A DNA stretch of 20,496 bases from CAYXXZ01 sp964469165 (GTDB lineage: Bacteria > Pseudomonadota > Gammaproteobacteria > Pseudomonadales > Porticoccaceae), in assembly GCA_964469165.1 (NCBI GenBank), contig CAYXXZ010000053.1:1-20496 (forward strand), read 5' to 3'. Below the pieces are notes generated by a model that had not been told where the DNA came from, searched no databases, and saw only the letters and a program-made list of their open reading frames with translations. The translations under genes were made by a program, and so were the position numbers. Shown here in pieces: positions 6,904-14,382 of the stretch (position 1 is the first letter of the stretch; each line of letters starts with the position of its first letter).

Positions 6904-7500
6904 ATGACCGAAACAACCGCTTTCACAACGACCCTCGACCAGCTCGACGCTCTTCACGCGCAAGACCCGCGCCAGATAGATGTCGATGGTAGACCCCTGC
7001 CCCTGGAACTGTGGCACGCCGAGCAAATGAGCGCCTGGCTGAGCAAGCTCGCCGCCGAGCCCGACGAATTGCTGCAGATCGCGGTACGCGCGCAGCATCT
7101 GCAGCGCTGGCTGCTGCCGCGCAAGGATTACCCGGCAGGGCGCGCCGGCTACCTGTCATGGCGCAGCGAGCAGGGACGCCGGGCGGCAGAAACCACCGGC
7201 AAGATCATGCGCGAATACGGCTACTCCGCCGAGGACACCGAGCGCACCGCGAAGATGATCCGCAAACTGGGACTGGGCAGAGACCCAGGGGCGCAGACCG
7301 TGGAAGACTGCGCGTGCCTGGTGTTTCTGGAAAACTATTTTGCCGATTTTTCCAGGCAGGTGGAGCGTGACCAGCTCATCGACATCGTGCGCAAGACCTG
7401 GCGCAAGATGTCCGCCAAGGCGCATGAGCTGGCCCTGCAGTTACCCATGAGCGCCGAAATGCGCGAAGTAGTGGAAGAAGCGCTGGCCGCTGCAGGCTGA
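6904..7500 (+). CDS. DUF4202 domain-containing protein
   Basis: The 198-residue soluble protein matches the DUF4202 family. The strongest signature is the stretch at about residues 57-86: LQIAVRAQHLQRWLLPRKDYP followed by GRAGYLSWR. An ELWHAEQMSAWL motif (34-45) and VEDCACLVFLENYF (123-136) add a histidine, glutamate and aspartate that could form a metal site, as in HD-like folds; that is inference. No catalytic activity is established. Reading frame is open upstream to 6796, but the ATG at 6904 follows the likely promoter and gives the expected N-terminus. It converges with the AttH-like gene, with a REPIN in between. Confidence 0.88.
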   Translation: MTETTAFTTTLDQLDALHAQDPRQIDVDGRPLPLELWHAEQMSAWLSKLAAEPDELLQIAVRAQHLQRWLLPRKDYPAGRAGYLSWRSEQGRRAAETTGKIMREYGYSAEDTERTAKMIRKLGLGRDPGAQTVEDCACLVFLENYFADFSRQVERDQLIDIVRKTWRKMSAKAHELALQLPMSAEMREVVEEALAAAG

Positions 7501-7514
7501 ACATATTATTCCGC

Positions 7515-7578
7515 CCCGCGGGAGCGGCCTCGGCCGCGAATAAAAACAACCGATCGCGGCCAAGGCCGCTCCCGCGGG
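7515..7578. repeat. REPIN family 2
   Basis: Inverted 25-nt arms at 7515-7539 and 7554-7578 have one mismatch and a 14-nt AT-rich loop. The core is GGGAGCGGCCTYGGCCGCGA, which differs from family 1 and resembles the REP cores known from Pseudomonas. It lies between two convergent genes. It could also act as a bidirectional transcript end, but no T-run follows the stem. Confidence 0.88.
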
Positions 7579-7607
7579 ATAACACAGGATGAGGCGCGGT
7601 CGGGGCT

Positions 7608-8753
7608 TCAGCGATCCGGCAAGCCGAACCTGGGCTGCTTGCCGATCACGAACATGGGCACGTAGGCCTGCCCCTCGACGCCATTGATTTCGCACACCGT
7701 CAGTTGCTCGCGGTGTTTGGGCAGGCGGGTCGAGCCATCGGGCATGTTGATGATCTCCGGCTCGCTCATGTCGTACACGTCCACCTCGGTCAGCAGCTCG
7801 GAGCTGCGGTACACGCCCTGCCCCTGGCCATCGAAGAAGCCGCCGTCCATGCCGCTGCCAAAGAAGGCCCAGGGCTTGCCGACCGGCTTCGCCTTGAGAT
7901 GCCAGGTTTCACCGTTTGCCAGATCGAGCTCCATGGTGGCGGTCGCGAACAGGCGGGTGCCGGGCTGGAACTCGATGTGGTGGCGGGCGTCCACCACGCG
8001 AATGGCGGGACCGCCGACGTTGTAGACTTCGCCGTCCAGGAAAAAACGCTTGCCCGAACCGTCTTCCTTGATCTGAATGTCGCCAGCCTGCACACCATTG
8101 GAGAAGCCGAAATAGATCAGGAACAGGCCGCGGTCGCCGGTCTGAGCGGCGGAAGCGACGCCCCCCGCCGTCTGCGTGCCAGTGAAGGGCTCAAAGCCGC
8201 CCACCACCGGACGCACCCCCCAGCTGTGATCGCGCCACGCGAACCAATCGACCGCCTCGAAGCGCTCGCCGTCGACTTCCATCCAGCCATTGGCCTTGCC
8301 CACCTGGTGATAACGCATGTAATCAGAGTGCTTGCGCCCATCGAGACGGCCCGTGTGGGGCTCCTGCAGACCCGCGGGGATCACGCCCTCGTAGGTCATG
8401 TCCAGCGCAATGGGGTAATCGCCTTTGGCGAGACGCACGCGCAACTCCTGCAGGGGGCGCACGATATCGATGTTCATAGGACCAACTTCCGCCTGCATGT
8501 TGTCGGAGAAGGGCCGCAAGGGTTGGGAAAAGCGGACGTTGTACTGCTTGTTGCCATGGACCTGGGCAACCATGAAGCCTTCGACCACGTTCATGTTCTT
8601 GAAAACGGTGATGCCAGCAAGGAATCCCGCCTTGCCATCGGGGCTGAAGCCGATCATGAGCTGGCGATCGTAGAATCTGTGATCGGTGCTAAGAACGTGG
8701 GCAAAGGTTTCTGGCCCCTGATGGTGCAGGGTCTCGTCGAGTGCGGTCAACAC
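7608..8753 (-). CDS. AttH/CrtC-like lipocalin-fold protein (DUF7064/DUF7065 type), function unknown
   Basis: The 381-residue soluble protein has no signal peptide. Repeated beta-rich stretches and the motif WFAWRDHSWGVRPV (around residues 170-183) recall the two-barrel AttH/carotenoid 1,2-hydratase-like superfamily and the DUF7064/DUF7065 proteins of marine and actinobacterial genomes. These are often found near terpenoid or steroid catabolism genes, but no such gene is adjacent here. The start is GTG at 8753 with GGAG about 9 nt upstream; a TTG follows immediately. The assignment rests on general resemblance, so the family is tentative although the gene itself is clear from its length and codon use. 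Confidence 0.7.
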   Translation of the reverse strand: MLTALDETLHHQGPETFAHVLSTDHRFYDRQLMIGFSPDGKAGFLAGITVFKNMNVVEGFMVAQVHGNKQYNVRFSQPLRPFSDNMQAEVGPMNIDIVRPLQELRVRLAKGDYPIALDMTYEGVIPAGLQEPHTGRLDGRKHSDYMRYHQVGKANGWMEVDGERFEAVDWFAWRDHSWGVRPVVGGFEPFTGTQTAGGVASAAQTGDRGLFLIYFGFSNGVQAGDIQIKEDGSGKRFFLDGEVYNVGGPAIRVVDARHHIEFQPGTRLFATATMELDLANGETWHLKAKPVGKPWAFFGSGMDGGFFDGQGQGVYRSSELLTEVDVYDMSEPEIINMPDGSTRLPKHREQLTVCEINGVEGQAYVPMFVIGKQPRFGLPDR

Positions 8754-8919
8754 AATGGTGATCTCCGTGGTTATTAATGAAAGCTATTTATTTGACAGGG
8801 AGCACAATAAATGAGGACAACCGGAAAGTATAGCCCGCGCCAACCACTGCATATACTTCAACCCCGTTGCCGCAGCTTGCGGAGAGGAGCGACATGTCGA
8901 GACAAGGCCTGTACCGGAC

Positions 8920-8944
8920 AAAAAAATGGAGCCTTGCGGCTCCA
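8920..8944 (-). terminator. Rho-independent terminator of the 36-aa gene
   Basis: On the minus strand, TGGAGCC, loop GCAA and GGCTCCA form a perfect 7-bp stem with a stable GNRA-type tetraloop, followed at once by seven T. It begins 41 nt after the stop codon at 8986. The rest of 8754-8985 shows no gene. Confidence 0.88.
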
Positions 8945-8985
8945 AAAGATTTCCAGGGGGATAGGAAAGGGGGTGTGACTGGCTA

Positions 8986-9096
8986 TCAGCTTTCTTTTGC
9001 CGGCTTGGTGGGTTTGGCTACGCTTTTGACCTCGTCCCAGGCAATGACTGAACCGAGGAGCGCAGAAATTGCTATGACAACGTATGTAATAAGCAT
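8986..9096 (-). CDS. Small 36-residue membrane peptide
   Basis: The peptide starts MLITYVVIAISALLGSVIAW, one transmembrane helix, and ends in a short hydrophilic tail rich in lysine and proline (DEVKSVAKPTKPAKES). It is too short for most gene callers, but it has every element of a real gene: a strong AGGAG 7 nt before the ATG, a near-consensus sigma-70 promoter at 9134-9162 and a perfect terminator at 8920-8944. The open frame continues upstream to 9186, but that part lies over the promoter and is not believable. No family is recognised. Small single-pass peptides of this kind often modulate a membrane complex, which is inference only. Confidence 0.78.
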   Translation of the reverse strand: MLITYVVIAISALLGSVIAWDEVKSVAKPTKPAKES

Positions 9097-9133
9097 CTGG
9101 TTTCTCCTGGTGAATGAATCGCTTACGGGGAGA

Positions 9134-9162
9134 ACTATAGTGTCTACCAGACCATGAATCAA
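9134..9162 (-). promoter_or_regulatory. Sigma-70 promoter of the 36-aa gene
   Basis: Read on the minus strand, the -35 is TTGATT (9157-9162), the spacer is exactly 17 nt and the -10 is TATAGT (9134-9139). Transcription would start near 9127, giving a leader of about 30 nt. This is the best promoter match in the window. Confidence 0.85.
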
Positions 9163-9229
9163 ATGCATTATTTTAATGAATGACATAACTAAAATTCATT
9201 TAATGTTATCTTGGCTCTGCCCGAGCTCA

Positions 9230-9291
9230 TGCAGGAGCCTGCCCGCAGGCGACAAATTTCGGTGGAGGTCGCCTGCGGGCAGGCTCCTACA
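9230..9291. repeat. REPIN family 1, copy c
   Basis: Inverted 24-nt arms at 9230-9253 and 9268-9291, with one mismatch and core GAGCCTGCCCGCAGGCGAC, surround the 14-nt loop AAATTTCGGTGGAG. The same loop occurs in copy e. The right arm supplies the TAG stop codon of rarD (9287-9289). Confidence 0.93.
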
Positions 9292-10201
9292 GGGAGGCGG
9301 TGTCGGGGCCGGGAGGTTGTGGGGACAGCCGGGACCGCTTTCTGCTGGACCAGATGTTTTCGAGGGTGAAGAGTATCAGCGCGCCCCAGATCAGCATGAA
9401 GGCCGGGAGCTTGCCGTCGTCGAGGCTTTCGCCGTAGATCAGCACACCGATCACCAGTTGCATGGTAGGCGCGATGTATTGGCACAGGCCAAGCAGGGTC
9501 AGGCTGATGCGTTGTGCGGCGGCGGCGAACAGCAACAGGGGCGCGAGGGTGATGGGGCCGCTCAGTACCAGCAGTGTGGTGAGGTAAGGCGATCCGGTGA
9601 ACTGGCCCTGGCCGGAGTCTTCGAGAAAAAGAACGAAAGCCAGCGACGGCAGCACCAGCAGCCAGGTTTCGACCGCCATGCCGTTCATGGATGGGAATGT
9701 CGCCATTTTTTTGATGACGCCATACACCGCGAACGAACCCGACAGCATCAGCGCCACATAGGGCACGTAGCCGTGGAGAATGACCATGTAGCCCACACCG
9801 AGGCCGGCAAGGACGATGGCTATCCACTGCAGCGGGCGCAAGCGTTCCTTGTAGAACAGCACCCCCAGCAGCACGCTCAGCAAGGGATTGATGTAATAAC
9901 CCATCGACGCTTCGAGGATCTTGTCGGCGAGCACCGCATAGATGTTGAGCCACCAGTTGCAGGCTACCAGCAGCGAGGTGGTGAGAATGAGCAGCATGTT
10001 GCGGCGGTTGCGCAGAATCTCCACGATGCCGCGCCACTGGTGGCGCAGGGCAGTGAGAAGAACCATGAAAACGCTGCCCCAAAGGATGCGGTGGGCGAGA
10101 ATTTCCACGCTGTCCACATCGCCCAGCATCTTCCAGAAGATGGGAAATACACCCCAGAGGGTAAACGCCAACATGGCGTAGGCCAAACCTTGATTGGGCA
10201 T
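9287..10201 (-). CDS. rarD: EamA family transporter RarD
   Basis: This inner-membrane protein of 304 residues has ten predicted hydrophobic segments in two EamA halves, as in the drug/metabolite transporter superfamily. The RarD subfamily is indicated by AFTLWGVFPIFWK near the start, EILAHRILWG, NWWLNIYAVL.DKILEASMGYYINPL and LGLCQYIAPTMQLVIGV in the second half. The substrate of RarD proteins is not firmly known; the name comes from chloramphenicol resistance in Pseudomonas. The frame is open upstream to 10411, but the ATG at 10201 gives the conserved N-terminus. The stop codon TAG belongs to REPIN copy c, so the last residues may have been altered by that insertion. Confidence 0.93.
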   Translation of the reverse strand: MPNQGLAYAMLAFTLWGVFPIFWKMLGDVDSVEILAHRILWGSVFMVLLTALRHQWRGIVEILRNRRNMLLILTTSLLVACNWWLNIYAVLADKILEASMGYYINPLLSVLLGVLFYKERLRPLQWIAIVLAGLGVGYMVILHGYVPYVALMLSGSFAVYGVIKKMATFPSMNGMAVETWLLVLPSLAFVLFLEDSGQGQFTGSPYLTTLLVLSGPITLAPLLLFAAAAQRISLTLLGLCQYIAPTMQLVIGVLIYGESLDDGKLPAFMLIWGALILFTLENIWSSRKRSRLSPQPPGPDTASL

Positions 10202-10340
10202 CGGATCACTCGAACAGCGGCGGACCGGGCAGTATAAGGGAGGACCGGGGCATTCAGAAATTCGCCGATTCCCGATGCCGACCACCGCACGTGCCAGGCC
10301 TTGCGAGACATCTGGGTTACAGGTAAACGCCGAGGTAATT

Positions 10341-10369
10341 TCGCGGTCAAGGCCGCTCCTGCAAGGGGG
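10341..10369. repeat. Solitary REP, family 2
   Basis: TCGCGGTCAAGGCCGCTCCT and the following GCAAGGGG match the right arm of the REPIN at 7554-7578 with a few changes. No partner arm lies nearby. Confidence 0.65.
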
Positions 10370-10380
10370 ATGGCGCGATA

Positions 10381-10460
10381 CCTTGTAGGAGCCTGCCCGC
10401 AGGCGACACAACCATCGGAACGCACGGCATACGGTCGCCTGCGGGCAGGCTCCTACAGGG
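10381..10460. repeat. REPIN family 1, copy d
   Basis: Perfect 24-nt inverted core arms lie at 10384-10407 and 10434-10457 with the CCCG form of the inner loop. The 26-nt loop begins ACAACCATC, the same nine bases as in copy f. A short motif TACGTGAAACTCAGG follows 31 nt later (10491-10505) and is also found beside copy f. Confidence 0.93.
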
Positions 10461-10623
10461 GTGCATCGACCGTGGGGTTACCTGGACGTTTACGTGAAAC
10501 TCAGGCGAGCAATGCTGGATCGAGAGAGGCGCTCACAACTCGCTTGACGTTGGCCTTGCGCCTCTCTGCCGCCCCGGTGATTTCCTGCCGAGGGCGGCGA
10601 GAGGGATCGGGCGCGCAGACAGA

Positions 10624-10980
10624 TCAGCGCCGCGACGTGGTTGCGCGCTTGGGCACCGCGCCGAACATGACCAGGGCGGTGATGCTTTCTTCCACGTCGA
10701 AGTAGGAGTGATCGCAGGCGGCGTGAACGTACATCATGGTGCCGCGGGATACTTCGTGCACCGTGTCGCCGACCCGCAGGCGCCCCTTGCCTTCCAGCAC
10801 CACGTAGAGTTCGTCCTCTTCGTGGGCCTTGGACATTTCATTCGAGCCCGCCGGTACGTGGTAAATGGCGCAGCTCAGCGATGGCGTGCGCAGAAACTCG
10901 TCCAGGGACACGGTGCCCTTGCGAACCCGGTCGATCAATTCGGGCAACTGAAAAATCTGCCAATCCACGGGTTTGTCCAT
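10624..10980 (-). CDS. Cupin domain-containing protein
   Basis: This is a small single-domain beta-barrel protein of 118 residues. The first cupin motif reads H53-E-E-D-E57 followed by GKG, and the second contains H86 and H91 (MMYVHAACDHSYF). These residues can bind one metal ion, though the usual HxH pair is reduced to one histidine. The N-terminal 35 residues are helical and family-specific. The function could be enzymatic, or simple ligand binding; it cannot be settled. The ATG at 10980 has GGAGAG about 6 nt upstream. It stands alone between rarD and the RND operon on the same strand, separated by large gaps. Confidence 0.85.
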   Translation of the reverse strand: MDKPVDWQIFQLPELIDRVRKGTVSLDEFLRTPSLSCAIYHVPAGSNEMSKAHEEDELYVVLEGKGRLRVGDTVHEVSRGTMMYVHAACDHSYFDVEESITALVMFGAVPKRATTSRR

Positions 10981-11112
10981 GCTGTGCTCTCCACTGCGGG
11001 ATGTGAGAAAAGACGCTAGAGCGCGAAATTATAAAGGAAGGCGGCGCTCCTGCGAACCCGGTCAGCACGGTAAGGCGACCCTGGCGGGGGCGCATTGATA
11101 CAAATCAAGCAC

Positions 11113-14100
11113 TCAGCCTTGCACATTTGCGGCGCGGCGCTGCTGCCATTCCAGTACCGCCACGGTGAGCGCGGGCAGCAGAGTGAGCGTCACCACCGTG
11201 GCGCCGACGATGCCGCCCATGACGATGGCGCCGACGCCGCGATAGAGCTCGCTGCCGGCGCCGGGCAGGAATACCAGCGGCGCAAGCCCGGTCAGGGTGG
11301 TGATGGACGAGATGGCAATCGCCCGCAGGCGGGATTGCACCGCTTCCAGCACCGCCGCGGCCGGCGCCATGCCGTCGTCCTGGACGTTGCGCACGGAGCG
11401 GTCCACCACCAGGATGGGGTTGTTGGTCACCACGCCCATGAGAATCAGAAAACCGAGCATGGAAATCATGTCGAAGGGCTGACTGAAACCACCCAGCCCC
11501 AGCCAGCCGCTGGCGGCACCGCCGACATTGAGCAATGCCAGCCCGGCGATGCCGGCGCTGATGCCCAGAGGAATGACCGTCATGATCAGCAGCGGATAGC
11601 CCCAGTGACTGAAAATGGCCACCAGCACCAGGTAGATGATCACCAGCGCCACCACATAGTTGCTCGACAGTGACTCGCGCGTGGCGTCGAGCTGATCCGC
11701 GGCACCGGAGATCGTCAGGCTGACATTGGCCGGCACCTGGCCGCTGTCGCGCAGGTATTGCACGAGGTCGCGGCGCACGATCTCGACGCCGGTTTCGAGG
11801 GGCACGGAGCGCGGCGGAATGATGTTGAGGGTGACGGTGCGGCGACCGTCCTTGCGGCGCACCATGCTGGTGTCGACGGTCTCTTCCGTGTGAGTCAGTT
11901 CCGAGAGCAGCAGCGTCTGGCCCGTCGGGGTGTACACCTCGATGCCCGCCAGGGTTTCGAGGGTAGCGCCCTGCCCGCCCTCGTTGTAGAGATACATGTC
12001 GACCTTGTCGTCATCGAGGAAGAATTCGCTGACATAGGCGCCATCGGTGAGCGCCGCCACCGCGAAACCGATGTCGCGGGCGTTCATGCCCACTTCCGCG
12101 GCGCGCTCCCAGTTGGGGCGCACTTGCAGCAGCGGTTGCGCCAGGGACAGGCTCGCCGGCTGTGACTGGATGCGCGGATTGACGAAGATTTCGCCGGCGC
12201 GCCGGTACGCCGCCTGGGCAACGCTGTAGAGGCTTTGCAGATCCGGCCCGGCAATGTCGAGATTGACGCTGCGCGTGCCGCCGTCGTTGCTGCTGATGAT
12301 CGAGCCCCTGGCAGCGAAGGCGGTCATGCCGGGATAGGAGCGGTAGTGGAGCTCCAGCGCGGTCATCAGGTCGTCGATGCGCGCCGCGTCCGTGGGTTGG
12401 GTGATCACGCGCAGCCCCTGCGGATCGACCCGCAGATTGAGATATTCCATGGCCGGCACCTCTGCCTCGCCACGGCGGAACGCGCCGGGCTCGGCACCGA
12501 CGAACGGCATCAGATAGCCCTGCACCTGTGCGGCGATCTCCTCCATGGCCGCCATGTTGTAGCCGGGCGGCGCATTCATCGAGGCGAAGGTCTTGGGCTC
12601 CTCCCCTTCCGGCAGATATTCCGCGGGCGGCGTGAGCGCCACCACGATGACCAGGCTCACCGCGACGGTGACGGCGATGCAGGCGGTGCGCCTGGGGCCG
12701 GTTGCGATCAGCCAGGCGATGCGCTGCAGCGTGTTGTCGCGCAGCGCCGCACCCGAGAGGGAAACGCTGGCGCGCGCCTTGAAATCCACCTGCGCGCAGA
12801 TCATCGGCACCAGGGTCACGGCCACCAGCATCGACATCATGATGGATGCGGCAATCGCGATGGCCACGTCGGAGTAGAGCTGGCCCGCTTCCTCGGCAAT
12901 GAAGACCACGGGAATGAACACCATCACCGTGGTGAGGGTGGAGGCCAGCACCGCGGGCCATACCTTGCGGGCACCGACGATGGCGGCGCGCACCCTGTCC
13001 AGCCCCTTGCGCCGTTCCAGTTCGATGCTTTCCAGGACCACGATGCTGTTGTCGAGCGTCATGCCGAGGGCGAAGGCGACCCCCGCCAGCGAAATGACGT
13101 TGATGGTGCGTCCCGCCACCATGAGGCCGAGAAAGGCCGCGATGGTGCAGATCGGAATGCCGCACACCCCCACCAGGGTGGCGCGGGTGGAGCGCAGGAA
13201 CACATACATGATCAAGGTCGAGAGCAGCGCGCCGAGAATGAGGTTCTGCCACACGTTGGCCACGGAATCCTGCACGTACACCACGTCGTCGGACAGCAGG
13301 CGCAACACCATGCCTTCGGGATGCAGCAGTTCTGCATTGATCAGCGCCACCTCGTCCATCATGGCGTTCTTGATGTCGATGACGTTGGAGCCGCTCTCGC
13401 GACGCACGGCGAGACTCACCACCGGTGCGCCGTCCACATACGAACGCTCGCGAATCCGGAAGTGGCTGAGTTCCACCTCGGCCACGTCGGCGAGGCGGAT
13501 CGGCGTGCCGTCGCGGCGCGCGAGAATCATGTCGCGCAGATCGTCGAGAGTCTCGAAGCGCCCCAGGGTGCGCAGCAGAAAGCTGCGCTTGCCGCTGTCG
13601 ACCTCACCGCCCGACACATCGAGGTTGCGATTGCGGATGGCGTCGCGCACCTCCGTCAAGGTGAGGCCGCGCGCCGCGAGCCGCTCGGGGTCGATGCGGA
13701 TGTGAATCTGGCGCTCGGCACCGCCGCGCACTTCCACCTGGGCGACATTGGCGACGCTCGACATGCGGGTGCGCACCTGGTCGTCGATGAAGTCGCGCAT
13801 CATCGCCATGTCGAGGTTGCGCGGATTGCCCGGCAGCGGCGCAACGAAGAAATGCATGAAGGCGTTCGACGAAAACGAGGTAGCCGTGACCTGCGGTTCG
13901 TCGACGTTTTCCGGGTAGGACGGCACCTGGGTCAATGCGTTGGTGACCCGCACCAGGGTTTCGGTGAGGTCGATACCGAAGGGAAAGTCCAGCTCGATCT
14001 GGGCGCGGCCCATGGTCGCCTGCGCGGTGATTTCCTCCAGGTAGGGGATATTGCGCAGGTATTCTTCCTGCTCGATGAGAATTTCCTTTTCGATGTCCTG

Positions 14101-14262
14101 CGGGGTCGCGCCGGGCCAGCGCGTATCCACGGTGATGGTGCGGGTTTCGAGATCGGGAATCATCTGCACGGGAATGCGCAACGCCGCGATGATGCCGACG
14201 ACGCAGATGATCAGGACACAGACGGTGACCAGAATGCCGCGGCGGACGATGTGCTCGAACAT
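11113..14262 (-). CDS. Efflux RND transporter permease subunit
   Basis: This inner-membrane pump of 1049 residues has the AcrB-like length and plan: one transmembrane helix, a large periplasmic loop, five helices, and the same again in the second half. Supporting segments include FEHIVRRGILVTVCVLI at the start, IPDLETRTITVDTRWPGATPQDIEKEI, and helix 4 FALGMTLDNSIVVLESIE. The known proton relay of AcrB is D407, D408 and K940. Here the aligned residues are D404, N405 and N947 (VTNNPILVV), so only one acidic residue is kept. It follows its adaptor gene on the same strand after a 120-nt gap that contains a large inverted repeat. No outer-membrane channel gene is nearby, so a TolC-type partner encoded elsewhere is expected. 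The substrate is unknown. Confidence 0.96.
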   Translation of the reverse strand: MFEHIVRRGILVTVCVLIICVVGIIAALRIPVQMIPDLETRTITVDTRWPGATPQDIEKEILIEQEEYLRNIPYLEEITAQATMGRAQIELDFPFGIDLTETLVRVTNALTQVPSYPENVDEPQVTATSFSSNAFMHFFVAPLPGNPRNLDMAMMRDFIDDQVRTRMSSVANVAQVEVRGGAERQIHIRIDPERLAARGLTLTEVRDAIRNRNLDVSGGEVDSGKRSFLLRTLGRFETLDDLRDMILARRDGTPIRLADVAEVELSHFRIRERSYVDGAPVVSLAVRRESGSNVIDIKNAMMDEVALINAELLHPEGMVLRLLSDDVVYVQDSVANVWQNLILGALLSTLIMYVFLRSTRATLVGVCGIPICTIAAFLGLMVAGRTINVISLAGVAFALGMTLDNSIVVLESIELERRKGLDRVRAAIVGARKVWPAVLASTLTTVMVFIPVVFIAEEAGQLYSDVAIAIAASIMMSMLVAVTLVPMICAQVDFKARASVSLSGAALRDNTLQRIAWLIATGPRRTACIAVTVAVSLVIVVALTPPAEYLPEGEEPKTFASMNAPPGYNMAAMEEIAAQVQGYLMPFVGAEPGAFRRGEAEVPAMEYLNLRVDPQGLRVITQPTDAARIDDLMTALELHYRSYPGMTAFAARGSIISSNDGGTRSVNLDIAGPDLQSLYSVAQAAYRRAGEIFVNPRIQSQPASLSLAQPLLQVRPNWERAAEVGMNARDIGFAVAALTDGAYVSEFFLDDDKVDMYLYNEGGQGATLETLAGIEVYTPTGQTLLLSELTHTEETVDTSMVRRKDGRRTVTLNIIPPRSVPLETGVEIVRRDLVQYLRDSGQVPANVSLTISGAADQLDATRESLSSNYVVALVIIYLVLVAIFSHWGYPLLIMTVIPLGISAGIAGLALLNVGGAASGWLGLGGFSQPFDMISMLGFLILMGVVTNNPILVVDRSVRNVQDDGMAPAAAVLEAVQSRLRAIAISSITTLTGLAPLVFLPGAGSELYRGVGAIVMGGIVGATVVTLTLLPALTVAVLEWQQRRAANVQG

Positions 14263-14295
14263 GCTAATAACTCTTCCTGATATCGTAGATGCCGT

Positions 14296-14366
14296 AGGTT
14301 GGGCTGAGGCACGAAGCCCAACACATCTGCCATGGAGCTGTCGGGCTTCGTGCCTCAGCCCAACCT
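14296..14366. repeat. 24-nt perfect inverted repeat inside the RND operon
   Basis: Arms at 14296-14319 and 14343-14366 are exactly complementary over 24 nt, starting AGGTTGGGCTGAGGCACGAA, with a 23-nt loop. The repeat differs from both REP families. It lies between the adaptor stop codon and the pump start codon and would form a very stable stem in the operon mRNA. Confidence 0.93.
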
Positions 14367-14382
14367 GCAGGCGATGTCACCT

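Larger units (their letters stand above)
10202..10623. other. Repeat-rich intergenic region between rarD and cupin genes
   Basis: This 422-nt gap holds no believable gene. It contains a solitary family 2 REP (10341-10369), REPIN copy d (10381-10460), a heptamer-type motif (10491-10505) and a 10-nt inverted repeat, AGAGAGGCGC at 10523-10532 with its complement at 10558-10567. That inverted repeat could form a loose hairpin downstream of the cupin gene but lacks a T-run. Confidence 0.7.

Noticed and set aside
7704..8777. 357-codon open frame on the plus strand
   Set aside because: It is antisense to the AttH-like gene. The minus-strand frame has a ribosome-binding site and a plausible protein fold pattern.
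12235..14280. 681-codon open frame on the plus strand
   Set aside because: It is antisense to the RND permease. Its composition (very rich in His, Arg, Gly and Glu) is typical of a shadow frame in GC-rich DNA.
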